From Stentor coeruleus (lineage: Eukaryota; Ciliophora; Heterotrichea; Heterotrichida; Stentoridae): a stretch of DNA of 64,000 bases. Both the position numbers and the translations under genes were made by a program. The notes beneath the pieces are model-generated. The model saw nothing but the letters and a program-made list of their open reading frames with translations. It did not search any database and was not told the origin of the DNA. This document shows, in pieces, positions 9,954 to 21,339 of this stretch. The stretch is taken from positions 1 to 64,000 of the forward strand of contig MPUH01000233.1 in assembly GCA_001970955.1 (NCBI GenBank), in the 5' to 3' direction. Position 1 is the first letter of the stretch, and each line of letters starts with the position of its first letter.

Positions 9954-11654
9954 ATGGCTGACAGGATACCAACTGCCTACAAATCAAGCGTACGCCAAGG
10001 TACAGGAATGCGTAATACAGGAATGAAGCCTGATGGCATAAATGTTCCAGTGCAGGATGTAAAAGTTGTCGATCGACCGGCTACTAAATATGGACTTACA
10101 GGGATAAAAACTCAAGAAAAGCGCCAAAGGCAAGTATACGATAAGTCTTATTATATCGGTATTGTAAGACAAAAAGTCACAGAACTAAGGACAGAAATTG
10201 ACAATTTCGAAGTTGAAATGCAAGATATTCAGAGAGATGCCGGCACATTCAAAACCTTAGAAAAGAAAAGAGAAAATCTCATCAAAGAAGTTAGAAATCT
10301 AGAAGGCGAACTTGCAGATTATAACCTGTCACTAGATAAAAAAAGAAGTGATGCCCATGCTGAAGAAGTTTTAGCGAATTTTGAATACATGAAACAGCAA
10401 AATCAAAGACATAGAGAGTTTTTAGATTCATTGTTCTTAGAAAGAAAAACCATGGAAGAAGAAATTGGGAAAATCGAATATGAAATCGCAAGTATAAATG
10501 CTATAGCTGAAGAGAAACTTACAGAACTTTATCCTGAAGAGAGATCTGAGTATGCTCAGCTTAAAATGGAAAATAAAGCTCTTGAAGATGAAATATTACA
10601 GAAAAAACAATTGCTTGAAGGGGTTAATCAAAGATTAAACATGGCTGATGGGAGACTTAGGTCTGATGTTATGAAACAAAAAGCTAATCATTTGAGAGAA
10701 CAACGTCTTAGTCTTTTAAGAAGAAAAGAAGATTTGGAAGTTCAGATGAATGAAGACAATTTATCTTTCCCTGAAGCTCGTGAAAGGCTTTTAGCTCGTG
10801 CAAAAGCTGATGGTCAAGTTATTAAAGATACTGAAAATAGAATAAAAGAAGTTGAAAAAGCTATAGCGAATTATAAGAAACAAATACAAGATCTTGATGC
10901 TGAACTTAAATCTTCAAGTGACACTTCTAATGTGCAAAAGTATGAAATTTTCTATCAGAAAGATAAAGAAATGACTGAGTTTATAGAAAGCTTTGAAAGT
11001 ACTAGAAAATCTGAAATGGAAATGATTAAAGTGTCAGAAGATAACATAACATCATTATTAGAAAGAATAGCAAAATTGAATGATAGAAGAGAAAACTTGC
11101 CATCTCAAGAGCAGGTAAAAGACTGGGAAAGCGAGTATCAATTTAAAGTTGATAAAACATCTGATTCAGCTGTAACATTAGAAAGACTTAGAGCTCAATT
11201 AGCAGAAAGACAAGCTGATTTGGATAAAACAAAAGAATTACATGTGCGTATCCCTCAGCAACTTAAGAAAATAAATGAAGAAATTACTAGGAAATTAAAT
11301 GAACTTTCTACTAAATACAATAGTGTGGATAGAATGAAAGCTGAATATCAAGATATTATTAAAAAACTTCAACAGAAAAAAGAATCTTTGCTGGCTAAAA
11401 AAGAATCTTTTATTCAGATGATTAGAAATTTAAATATGAAGTTTGATACAAAGAAACAACAACTTGAAGATAGTAAAATAGCTAAAGAATTAAGGGAAAC
11501 AGAACAAAAACTGAGTTTTAATGAACAGAATATTTTTGGCTTGAAAAGCTATATTGAGAGTAAAGGAGTAGAAACTAATTATCAAGTACTTGTTCAGGAT
11601 TGCAAACTATATATTGAAAACATCAATTCAATACTCCTTAATAGATATCGTTAA
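9954..11654 (+). CDS. IFT74: Intraflagellar transport protein IFT74
   Basis: IFT-B core subunit that pairs with IFT81 and carries tubulin into growing cilia. The 566-residue protein shows the family's order: a short basic disordered N-terminus (MADRIPTAYKSSVRQGTGMR), the conserved block DRPATKYGLTGIKTQ ... RQVYDKSYYIGIVRQK, the LEGELADYN motif, then coiled coil to the end with FIESFESTRK and a late FGLKSYIESKG block. These match animal IFT74 in order and length (about 600). The start chosen is the ATG at 9954; an upstream TTG in frame is unlikely. Expected in the cilium and basal body region. Single exon. Confidence 0.93.
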   Translation: MADRIPTAYKSSVRQGTGMRNTGMKPDGINVPVQDVKVVDRPATKYGLTGIKTQEKRQRQVYDKSYYIGIVRQKVTELRTEIDNFEVEMQDIQRDAGTFKTLEKKRENLIKEVRNLEGELADYNLSLDKKRSDAHAEEVLANFEYMKQQNQRHREFLDSLFLERKTMEEEIGKIEYEIASINAIAEEKLTELYPEERSEYAQLKMENKALEDEILQKKQLLEGVNQRLNMADGRLRSDVMKQKANHLREQRLSLLRRKEDLEVQMNEDNLSFPEARERLLARAKADGQVIKDTENRIKEVEKAIANYKKQIQDLDAELKSSSDTSNVQKYEIFYQKDKEMTEFIESFESTRKSEMEMIKVSEDNITSLLERIAKLNDRRENLPSQEQVKDWESEYQFKVDKTSDSAVTLERLRAQLAERQADLDKTKELHVRIPQQLKKINEEITRKLNELSTKYNSVDRMKAEYQDIIKKLQQKKESLLAKKESFIQMIRNLNMKFDTKKQQLEDSKIAKELRETEQKLSFNEQNIFGLKSYIESKGVETNYQVLVQDCKLYIENINSILLNRYR

Positions 11655-11917
11655 TTATTAGTTAGATTATTTGCGAGTAAATCATTGTTTATTTTGTATA
11701 TAAAAAGTACTTTTCAATAATTTTATTATTTTAAGATTTAAAATGATTATCATATAATCCACCCGCTATAATTTTTCAGATGCTTTTTTAAAAAAAATTC
11801 TAACAAAATAGTTTTTATTCTTAAATTATATCATAATACTTTGAAAATACCTTCAGGTATTAAATACTGATAATCTTATCTTAAAGTAATTAGAAATCTA
11901 AAATTTTAATAATATAA

Positions 11918-13364
11918 ATGTTCTCTCTTAAAGTAAGTTTCCAAGGACACTATGAAAATTCAGAGAGTACGATTTACTATACAATAGTAGTTACCCACTC
12001 ACCCAGTGAGAAGAACTGGATTTGTAATAGAAGACTTGATGAATTTCATGCCCTGTACAATTCTTTGAGCATGAAATTTGCAAATCTTCCATATCCACCT
12101 GGTCTATCAATGGCAAGCTATGTGAATTTATACTTCTGGTCACCCATTCCAGGACTTGAAGCTTTTATCAATGGTTTACTTGAAGTTAAAGGGATTTATG
12201 CAACCGAAGAAATCATAGGTTTTTTTGATTTAAGCTTGCATTTAGAAGAATTCAGAGTGAGTAAATATGAGAATATCTACGAGTTTCAAGGACGTTTTCC
12301 TACAAGTTTTCTAAAATGTGATAATGGAGTGATAATAGCACATGCAATTGATGCTAATCAAATTCACCGCATGGAACAATACCTTCAAAAAATTGGCTAT
12401 GCTGGTTCTTCAATTAGTACAATTTATTGTGTATCTGCAGAAAATGCTTGGGACATTTCATTTGTTAAAATAATCTCTGCAAGTGAATGGAACTCAGAAT
12501 TAGGCATCCTTGCAGTAGGCTTTGATGATGGGGAAGTTCAATTTTTAAGAATCAAAAGCGAAAATAAATATAAAGATTATGAATATCACCAGAAAAAAAA
12601 CATACATTTGACAGCAGTTAAAGGTATTTCTATTGATCCAATCAATTCAAAAGTGTTTACCTGCGGTGATGATGCAAGATTAATTGCCACTTTTCTTAAT
12701 AATTCTGAATTGATTGCTGAGGTCACATTACCGTTTGTCCCAATTGATATGAAATTGTCATGCCAAAATGATAAAGTTTTTATAGCAAGTGCTTATAAAG
12801 ATGTTCATGTTTATGATACTAACACATTACAACCTGTAAAAGTATTAACTGTAGATCTTAATTGTAATATCACTGCATTTACTCTTACAAATACAGATAC
12901 AATAATTGTAGGTGGAAGCTCTGGGCAAATAAATATATACTCGAGCAAATATGAACTACTTCAAGATTATAGTTTATCAAGTGAAATAGTTACAATTTGC
13001 TATTGGGTATCTCGAAAACTTGTCGTAATTGGGAACAAGAATGGCATAATTTCTTTTTGGGACAAAGATGGAGAAGTTATTTATATGTTCCGTGCACATG
13101 AATCAATTACTACACTAGCTGTTAATAGAGACCGAGTATTTTCAGCAGGAAATGATTTAACAGTAAAGACATGGAAGTGTAATTGGGAACAAGAATGGCA
13201 TAATTTCTTTTTGGGACAAAGATGGAGAAGTTATTTATATGTTCCGTGCACATGAATCAATTACTGCACTAGCTGTTAATAGAGACCGAGTATTTTCAGC
13301 AGGAAATGATTTAACAGTAAAGACATGGAAAATAGAAAATTTAAATAGAACAACATCTAGTTAA
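11918..13364 (+). CDS. PX domain-WD40 repeat protein
   Basis: Residues 1-115 form a PX phosphoinositide-binding domain (RRLDEFHALYNSLS, then NLPYPPG, then a C-terminal helix), which suggests endosomal membranes. From about residue 160 there are at least six WD-like blades, for example ILAVGFDDGEVQFLRI, IIVGGSSGQINIYSS and FSAGNDLTVKTW. A 154-bp tandem duplication near the 3' end shifts the frame in the assembly and yields a nonsense tail. Ignoring one copy gives a 430-residue protein ending KTWKIENLNRTTSS at the TAA at 13362. The WD part resembles WDFY1/2, but those use a FYVE rather than a PX domain. Function in endosomal trafficking is inferred. Confidence 0.82.
13026..13333. repeat. 154-bp tandem duplication at gene 3' end
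   Basis: Copies with a period of 154 (the word GGGAACAAGA starts at 13031 and 13185). They differ at one clear site (TTACTACACT against TTACTGCACT). The period is not a multiple of three, so the second copy disrupts the PX-WD40 frame. The repeat spans one WD blade, but near-identity at the DNA level argues against an ancient blade duplication. Confidence 0.85.
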
Positions 13365-13646
13365 TATTCTTAAAAAGCAAATCAAATTTTTAAAATTTTA
13401 GTAAGCCAAGTATATATAAAAAGGTTGAACCTAGACAAATATGCATGCTTATTAGGTTTTAAGTGGTTATATAAAAACTTATACTAACTAAGACATAAAA
13501 ATGTCATCAATTTATCATGTAATTTATTATTCAAGCCTATAGCTTTAGCTTCAAAGCTTTATTTATGAATATATAATAGTGTTATAATATAGTAAAGATA
13601 AATTAGAAATGAAATACTACATTAGTCCAGCTAACTTATATAATTT

Positions 13647-14258
13647 CTAAAAACTTGAAGTTCTTGTTATTCCTTTAAGCTCCAAAGAAGGAGATTTTTC
13701 CATTAGCCTTTCATGCAGAGGCTTTTTATGAAAACTGTCACCACGTTTTTCCCTAGGGATAAACACAGATTTTAATAATCTATTTTCATGTCCTCTGCTA
13801 AAGCAGATGAAGTACAAGTAAAGGCTTCCGAGGGCAAGTCCAAAAATGCTGATTATATATAAAATTATATAATGCAAGATTCTGAAAAATATAGATATAG
13901 CCTGTATGTTTATTACACATCCTCCTAAGCAGAATTCCTGGTCATAATTAATTGAGTCAGTAATTGTTCCTACCAAAGTCAAAGTAAGCAGCACAGGCCC
14001 TATAAAAATCAAAAAGATTATAAGTAAAGCGTCAAAAAATATAGCTTTCTTAGAGCTTTTAAGAAAATGCAAGGCGTGGCCTAAGAAATTTATAGTCACA
14101 ACAAAAATAGAGCTAAAAACATTCCAATAAACATTGAAATTACGACTAAATAGATTTTACGGATAAGTCATCAAGAAAGTGCTGTGGGCAAGCCATAAGA
14201 CCAGAATGATCCACATAGTTACATATAAAAACCAAAAGGCACAACTGGTGCAATTCAT
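13647..14258 (-). CDS. Four-helix membrane protein, spliced
   Basis: Two exons (14161-14258 and 13647-14145) encode 198 residues. The start is the ATG at 14258 (MNCTSCAFWFLYVTMWIILV), preceded by an in-frame TAA; without the intron the second exon has no ATG start. Four membrane helices are visible, at about residues 6-27, 36-58, 65-93 and 112-142. Between helices 3 and 4 is a short loop with two cysteines (FCLGGCV). The C-terminal 45 residues are basic and probably cytosolic (REKRGDSFHKKPLHERL). I do not recognise the family; the topology is tetraspan-like. Confidence 0.72.
14146..14160 (-). other. 15-nt intron
   Basis: Sense sequence GTAAAATCTATTTAG. It joins TAT CC to T CGT AAT in frame. 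Retention gives CCG TAA, an immediate stop. Confidence 0.85.
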
Positions 14259-15102
14259 TTATTATTGATGTATGTGATAAATGGTATTTATTTTAATTGT
14301 ATTTTGGTTAGTTTATAAAAGGTTTTAAATCTATCAAAAATAGAATGCGTTTAAAGTAAAACCTTTAAATTATTAACAAAATTATTATTTGTTTTGTCTT
14401 CCTGCTATATTTGATATTTATTTGATTCTTATTTAATAAAAGTCTTAGTATCCATTTAATGAAAATTGTAAATTGTATGCTTAAAGAGATTTGATATTTA
14501 TTTGATTCTTATTTAATAAAAGTCTTAGTATCCATTTAATGAAAATTGTAAATTGTATGCTTAAAGAGAGTGGTAAAGATAAGGGATTAATTTTATGCTT
14601 TATTAATCCTGCCTCTATTGATTGATAAAATTAAGATGGCTTTGCTTCTCTATATGGCTTTTAATAATATTAATTATGAGGACTCAAGGGAGAAATAAAT
14701 CTTATTAATCTAAAATAATTTTACAAATAAAATAAACTATTAATAAAGCTTTAAACAATCATGAAACTAAAAGAAGATTAATAAAAAGTAAGCATTCAAT
14801 CTATTCCTTGATAAGCTTCTGGATATAGTAATGGAAGTTTAAATATTTCATTTATTGTAAGATAATTTTTAACTAAAAGAATAGATACTGAATAGAGCTA
14901 AACTGTAAAGATATAATAAAATATATTTACTAGTAAAAAAGTTCGGAGTTTAAACATTAATTTCAAACTTTAAAATCACTGGAGGGAGCTGTATTATTCG
15001 ATATGAAGAGGTAAATTATTTATTATCTAGATTTCCGAAAGAATTTACATTTGCTAACCTATAATTGTCTATAAAAATTAGCTATAAAAATTGTCTATAA
15101 AA
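14259..15102. other. Intergenic between divergent genes
   Basis: Holds the 5' regions of the membrane protein (minus) and the first GTPase (plus). An 80-bp tandem duplication occupies 14409-14568. Nothing else was recognised, apart from a repeated GTCTATAAAAAT just before 15103. Confidence 0.55.
14409..14568. repeat. 80-bp perfect tandem duplication
   Basis: Two identical 80-bp units starting at 14409 and 14489 (ATTTGATATTTATTTGATTC...). Non-coding. Perfect identity suggests a recent event or an assembly artefact. Confidence 0.85.
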
Positions 15103-16593
15103 ATGTCTTATTCTTTCTGCAGAGTCCTTCCTGAAACAGCATCACTAACAGACTACGACTATGGTGTCATATTGATAGGAATGGCTGGATTAGGAAAATC
15201 CTCTGTAATTAATTCAATGATAAACACTGCCTTAGACCGAAATCTGCAAAATCTTCTTATTGCTTTACCATCTCAAAACTACACAAAAGTTAGTCCTGAA
15301 TTTAATATTAACACTCAAGATTTTAAGTTTCCTAAAATATATGAGTTTTCAGGACCACTAACTGATTATAAGAAAATCCGAGTCGTTGAAATTCCAGACT
15401 GTGACAATGAAAATTCATCTATAAATGAACATTTTTCTAATTATTTTGCTAAAGTTTCAAAATACTTAAATTTTGTATCTATTATTGGAATAGTTGAAAC
15501 AAGTTCTACAAATAGAATTACCCCTGATAAACGCAAATTATATTCTTCAATAAAAACTATTTTTTCAAAAAATTGTTTGGATAATAGTTTTTGCTTTTTT
15601 ATAACTCATCATGTTGCGCATTGTTTTGAAGCAAGTTTTGTTAATATAGAATCACAGTTGAATATAAAAATTAACAATAATATTTACTCGTATTCAACAG
15701 AAGAATATAAAGAAAATGATAAACTAAGGAACAAAATAGAGAAGAATCTGACAAAAATCAAACAGAAGTTTGTGAAATTCTTTAAGGTATTAGTAAAATT
15801 TGAAAGAATAAGTTGGAATACTATTCTAAGTGAACCTTTGAGTTTTGAATTATTGAAAAAAGAACATGAGATTATTAGTATTAAAAATCAGCATGCTGAA
15901 ATTTTAGATGAGCAAAGGAGAAAATCGGATCAAGAGAAACAAAAATTAATTAAGGAATTGGAAATATATAAGAATAAGTTTGAAGAACAGAAGAATAAAT
16001 TAAATGAAGTTCTATATCAAAATCAAATGATAAATCAAAAATATTCAAAAATTTGTTCCGAACATGAAGAATGCAAAAAAATTCAAGATGATAAAACTGT
16101 GAAAATAGCGAAGGCATTTGATTTATATGAAAACTTTAATCAATTTCTTAGCAATTTAGAAAATAAAATAGTTACTGCTAAGTGTGATAAATGCATAAAT
16201 CCATCTGCATACAAATGCACTTTACATATTCCTCATGTAAATATATGCAATTCTCATATAAGATTGCATATTGGAGATGAACATAAACTTATGCGCTTAT
16301 TTGATACAGAAATAGAAATCCAAGATTTAGATGCTCAACTAAGTAATTATGCTCAAAAGGCAATAGAAAATAAGCAGAAAATAATTAGCATTACTTGCAA
16401 TGCAATGGTAAGCATCAAAAGACTTAGTAAAAATCTTATAGAAAAATTCGATGAGCTTTTTATAAAGATTATTGCCATGAGAACTATTGGTAAACCCAAA
16501 GACTTTGATTTTACAGAAATTGACTGTTTTGATGAAATGACAGAAAACAATTTCTTTTTAGAATGGCTTATTGAAAGTTTAAGGAAAAACTAA
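15103..16593 (+). CDS. P-loop GTPase-like, coiled coil, B-box-like zinc protein (paralogue 1)
   Basis: The 496-residue protein begins with a P-loop NTPase domain: strand VILI, then Walker A GMAGLGKS at residues 26-33, and a G3-like strand IRVVEIPDCD. The layout resembles AIG1/GIMAP or septin-like GTPases, but I cannot place it in a named family. Residues 240-340 are coiled coil. A zinc knuckle follows with the B-box-like spacing C-x2-C-x7-C-x2-H-x6-C-x2-H (CDKC ... CTLH ... CNSH). The C-terminus is a helical tail with GKPKDFDFTEIDCFDEMTEN and a final WLIESL, shared with the next genes. The start ATG at 15103 (MSYSFC) matches the other paralogues. Confidence 0.8.
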   Translation: MSYSFCRVLPETASLTDYDYGVILIGMAGLGKSSVINSMINTALDRNLQNLLIALPSQNYTKVSPEFNINTQDFKFPKIYEFSGPLTDYKKIRVVEIPDCDNENSSINEHFSNYFAKVSKYLNFVSIIGIVETSSTNRITPDKRKLYSSIKTIFSKNCLDNSFCFFITHHVAHCFEASFVNIESQLNIKINNNIYSYSTEEYKENDKLRNKIEKNLTKIKQKFVKFFKVLVKFERISWNTILSEPLSFELLKKEHEIISIKNQHAEILDEQRRKSDQEKQKLIKELEIYKNKFEEQKNKLNEVLYQNQMINQKYSKICSEHEECKKIQDDKTVKIAKAFDLYENFNQFLSNLENKIVTAKCDKCINPSAYKCTLHIPHVNICNSHIRLHIGDEHKLMRLFDTEIEIQDLDAQLSNYAQKAIENKQKIISITCNAMVSIKRLSKNLIEKFDELFIKIIAMRTIGKPKDFDFTEIDCFDEMTENNFFLEWLIESLRKN

Positions 16594-16683
16594 ATATATT
16601 ATTAGGTAGAAGGCTAGAAAAAAATATTATACAACTGCTATTAATTCTTTATATATTATTCAAAAGCACTTTTATATATATAA

Positions 16684-19322
16684 ATGTCTTCATATTATCG
16701 AGAAGTTCCAGAATCAGCTCCACCTTCTGATTATGATTATGGTGTCTTGGTTTTAAGTGCATATTATCATGATAACATTGATTTTATCAATGAGTGGATT
16801 AATATAGCCTTAGATGCAGGACTTGAAAATTTTATTTGTGCAATACCTTATGAAGATTGCTATGAATTTAGTGATTATAATTATTTCAATACTAAACCAA
16901 AAATATATGAATTTTCAGGGCCTTCGACTCAATATAAAAAGATAAGAATTTTTGAAATAACAATATGTTTGAATGAAAATATTGAAATTCGCTCGCATAT
17001 AGGAAGCTTGCTACTTAAAATTCTAATTGGTTCACTAAATATGAGCTTTATTAATGCAGTTTTATTAATAGAAAAATCATCAACTAATCGATTTAATCCG
17101 TGGGTTGAGAATATATACGAAATTGCCAATGGATTGATATCCAAAAACTTTGAACAAAATTTCGGTGCAATTATAAATGATTATACAGGCGTTTGTTAAT
17201 GGGATAAGAAATGGTTTTCTGTTGAGGCACGAATAATAATAAAAATAAATACTTCAATGCTTAGAGCTGAATATTTGCAAAGTCTTAATAAAGATAATCA
17301 AAGTGAACTCAAAAAAATAAGAAAAAGAAGCAATACAATAAAATTTTTGAATTTTTAAAAAGCAGAAAAAGAAATAAATAGTACTTGTTTTTTGGATAAA
17401 TTATTTTCTTTATCAATTAACTGTATAAATTATCCAAAGAGCTTACAAGAAGATGAAAAGATAAACAATGAAGAGGAAATGCAAAGTAAAGGAATAATTA
17501 TAGGGCTAAACAAGATAAAATTTTTAATTGAAACTGTTAATGGTTGCCAACAAATGCTCGAAGAATCTAATCAAAAGTATCTAGCACTTGATGCAGAATT
17601 CAAAAGTAAAAATGAAATTTGTCAAAATCAATCTTCTGAAGAAAATGCCTTAACTACAAAATTGCAAAAGGTTGAAATTGAGAAAAAGAATTTGACTCAA
17701 GAAAAAGAATTATTAACCCAGCAAAATTCTAGCCTTAAAACTGATCTGAATACATCAAAAGCAAGAATACAGAATTTAGAAAATGAAATAAAAAAATTAC
17801 AACAAGAAAATAATACGCATATTAAAAATGCTTCTAATCAAACTTCTGAATTAATTTTATCTAAAACAAAAATAAAAGACTTGAAAATTATAAATAATCT
17901 TCTAAAGTAAATACATTAAAAACTCAGATAAAATAAATAGAAAACGAAAAAAAAAGAACTTGAAAGTGAAAATCAAAATCTATTAAAAGAAAAAGCAATG
18001 AATTCAAAGCAAATATCTGATCTTTCAAATGAAGTAAATTCATCTAAAGCTAAAATCAAAGAATTAGAAAAGGAAAAACTTAAATTGCTAGAACAAAATT
18101 CTAAATTTTCTTCTGAGGTAAATACATTAAAACTAAGATAACAGAATTAGAAGATGAAAAGCAAAAATTATCACAAGAAAATAGTTTGCTAATTAAAAAT
18201 ACTTCTGATCAAGCTTCTGAAATAAATTCATTTAAAACTAAGATAACAGAATTAGAAGATGAAAAGCAAAAATTATCACAAGAAAATAGTTTGCTAATTA
18301 AAAATACTTCTGATCAAGCTTCTGAAATAAATTCATTTAAAACTAAAATAAAAGAAATAGAAAATGAAAAACTTAAATTGCTAGAACAAAATTCTAAATT
18401 TTCTTCTGAGTTAAATTTATTAAAAACTAAAATTGAAGAATTAGAAAAAGAAAACAAAATATTATCAGAAGAAAAAACAAAATATTCTAATGAAATAAAT
18501 TTATCAAAAGCTAGAGCTGAAGATCTGGAAAGTGTAAAACAAAAATTATTGCAAGAATCAGCATTAATTTCTCAGCAAAACTCTGAACTTTCATCAAAAT
18601 TAAATTCATTAATTACAGAGCTAAAAAAACTAGAAATTGAAAAACAAAATTTAGTAAACCAAAATTCTGAAATAAATACGAAATTAAATTCATTTATGAT
18701 CGAAAAAAAAGAATTAGATAATGAAAAAAATATAATTTCTCAACAAAACATTGATCTTACTTCTAAATTAGAAATATTAAATTCTCAACTAGAAGAAACA
18801 CTAAAAATTCAAGTTGATGAGAAAATGAAATTGACTAAAATATCGACTTTATTTACAAATTTAGATGAGTTTCTTGATGATTTAGAGAAAAAGATGGTTA
18901 TTAATAAATGCCAAGAGTGTCTTAATCGTGCTAATTATGTTTGCTTATCTCATGATTATCATATTTATTTATGTGATATTCATCATAGATTCCATCTTAA
19001 GAAGGGTGATAAAATTATGCCGATGTTTGATACAAATGATGATGATCCAAACTTAGATGCTAGTCTGGTTGCTTGTGCCAAAAAAATTCAAAACAATAAA
19101 CAGTTAGTTTTAGTTTTTTTTAGCAAAACAGTGATAGAAATTGAAAATTTGAGTAGAATTATTTGTGATAGGCTTGACAGGCTATTTATAAAGATTATTT
19201 CAATGAAAATCAAAGGAAAGCCTTCAGGTTTTGATTTACAAAGCTTTGATACTTTTGATGAGATGGTAGAGAAAAATTTCTTAATAGATTGGCTCATTGA
19301 TAATTTAAGGAAATTATTATAG
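16684..19322 (+). pseudogene. Decayed paralogue of the GTPase/coiled-coil family
   Basis: The whole family layout can be followed, but the gene is broken. The N-terminus MSSYYREVPESAPPSDYDYG aligns with its neighbours, yet the Walker A site is gone (VLVLSAYYHDNIDF where neighbours have G-x4-GKS). In-frame TAA stops lie at 17197 and 17356, and at least three frameshifts lie between about 17900 and 18135. The last 378 codons are open and keep the zinc knuckle (CQEC ... CLSH ... CDIH) and the tail (GKPSGFDLQSFDTFDEMVEK). The coiled coil has been expanded by a 105-bp (35-residue) repeat. A residual expressed C-terminal fragment cannot be excluded, but it lacks a clear ATG start. Confidence 0.75.
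18131..18340. repeat. 105-bp in-frame coiled-coil repeat
   Basis: Two near-identical units with period 105 (35 codons, five heptads), encoding ITELEDEKQKLSQENSLLIK and the following residues. The first copy has lost one base. Related, more diverged units flank it on both sides. Unlike other duplications here it keeps the frame and matches heptad periodicity, so it is likely a real repeat expansion. Confidence 0.75.
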
Positions 19323-19621
19323 TTAGGTAAATAATTCTATTTAGTTGTTTTATGAATATCTTTTATTTGATTTCCCAAAAGAGAAAAGTTAATAATTATT
19401 GATTTCTGTTTAAATTGATTAATATCATTTATAAATTATGAAGCCGCGTTTATGAATCTTATCAAAAAATCTTTTACTTTGTGAGTAGGAGGAAAATCCT
19501 AAACCAAAAAAAAATTTTAAGCTAAATGCAATATTTTTTACACAATAAAAATATAGCACTCTATATATCCTAGCAAATATATTCCTAAATTATTTTATTT
19601 GTCTAGTTCTAAAATTAAAAA

Positions 19622-21339
19622 ATGTCTACATCTTTCCAAATACTTCAAGAAACATCTTCATCATCAGATTATGACTACAGTTTTATTATAATCGGCGAAT
19701 CAGGTTCAGGTAAGTCATCTTTCATTAACACAATGCTAAACATAATCATCGAACAACCTTTACATGACCTCCTAACCGCAATCCCATCAACCTCCCATCC
19801 AAACATAAGCCCAGAACTAAATCTTCCATGTGATAATCCTCTTTTCCCAAAAATCTACGAATTTTCAGGACCAGTATCGAAATTCAAAAAAATCCGAGTC
19901 GTTGAAATCCCAGGAATCGATTTTTCTATTTATAATTCTCAATCACTAACTACAGAAATCCTATCTAATTATCTTTTACTTGTTTTAAAACATCTTGACT
20001 TTATTACAGCTATAGGAATTACTCAAAAATCCACAGAATCAAGATTTTCTTATTATCAAAATGCTGTATATTCTACTATAAAAAATATTATTCCATTAGA
20101 GTTTTTAGATAAAAATTCTTGTTTTTTATTTACTTTTTACTGTGGGAGTACTGAGTTTAATTTAGATTGGATTGGAATTAATTCACAAATGATTTTGAAA
20201 ATAAACAATAATGTTTTTAAAAATTCTAATGAGGAATATAAGAATAATGTTTATTTGAAAACAAAAGCTGAAAATGGATCTAAAAAAATTAAGAAAAAAA
20301 TTGTAAAACTTATCGATTTTTTTGAAAGCAGGGAAAAAATTAGTAGAAATTTGATTTTAGTCAATTTGCTTAAGATGGATGTTGGGAAGGTTGAAGATAA
20401 AGGGATGATATTTAAAGAGATGAATGATAAGGGAAATTTTGAGATTTCAGCCTTGGAGAAGGAGAGGAATATGCTTATTAAAGAAGTGGATTTATATAAG
20501 AATAAGCTGAAGACAGCTAATGAAAAGTATTTTAATTTTAATGCAGATTATCAACGATGCAAAACTCAAAATTCTAAGCTTTCTGCTGAGATAAAATCTC
20601 TTCAAGGAAAATTAAAACAACTTGAAAATAGAAACCAAAAATTATCATTTGATAAAATAGTACTGATTAATGAAAATACTACTTATAAAAATGAACTCAG
20701 CAAACAAAAACTTGAAACAACTGAAACAATTAAACAAAATGAAGCTTTAAACCGTGATTATCTAAAAACCAGTTTTCAATTAGAAGAAATAATAAAAGCT
20801 CAAGAAGATGAGAAAACAAAATTTACTAAAATATCGACTTTATTTACAAATTTAGACGAGTTTCTTGATGATTTAGAGAAAAAAATGAAACCTCACAGTT
20901 GTGAAGAGTGTCAAAGTTTTGTTAAGTATATTTGCTTTTCTCATGATTCTCATATATATTTATGTAACTCCCATCATCGAGCAATTTATGTAACTCCCAT
21001 CATCGAGCACATCTTAAGATGAAACATAATGTTGAGCCGATGTATGATACAATTAAGGATGATCCAAACTTAGATACTAAACTGAATGCTTGTGCCAAAA
21101 AAATTCAAAACAATAAACAATTAGTTTCAGTCTTTTTTAGCAATACAATGAAAGAAATTGAAAATCTGAGTAGAATTATTAGTGAAAGGCTTGATGTATT
21201 ATTTAAAGAAATTATTTCAATGAAAACAACAGGAAAGCCTTTAGATTTTGATTTACAAAGTTTTGATGCTTTTGATGAGATGGTAGAAAAAAAATTCTTA
21301 ATAGATTGGTTCATTGATAATTTAAGGAAAATATTATAG
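19622..21339 (+). CDS. P-loop GTPase-like, coiled coil, B-box-like zinc protein (paralogue 2)
   Basis: This is the best preserved member of the family: Walker A GESGSGKSS starts at residue 25, the G3-like motif VVEIPGID follows, coiled coil runs over about 265-410, then the zinc knuckle CEEC ... CFSH ... CNSH, then the tail GKPLDFDLQSFDAFDEMVEK ending WFIDNLRKIL. A 26-bp tandem duplication at 20959-21010 sits inside the knuckle and shifts the frame. Ignoring one copy gives an unbroken 563-residue protein with the expected CNSHHRAHLKM. The tail is nearly identical to that of the decayed neighbour, so the two arose by recent duplication. The role is unknown; membrane or cytoskeletal scaffolding is a guess. 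Confidence 0.8.
20959..21010. repeat. 26-bp tandem duplication inside a gene
   Basis: The word TATGTAACTCCCATCATCGA occurs at 20961 and 20987. The period of 26 shifts the frame in the zinc knuckle of the GTPase-like gene. Removing one copy restores a protein matching the paralogues. Confidence 0.85.

Noticed and set aside
13026-13333. The 154-bp repeat as a genuine extra WD40 blade
   Set aside because: The period is not a multiple of three and the copies are almost identical in DNA, so it breaks the protein rather than adding a blade.
17197-17358. In-frame TAA codons in the GTPase relic read as Gln (ciliate code) instead of stops
   Set aside because: The same gene also has frameshifts and has lost its P-loop, and its intact neighbours use no in-frame TAA, so decay is the simpler reading.
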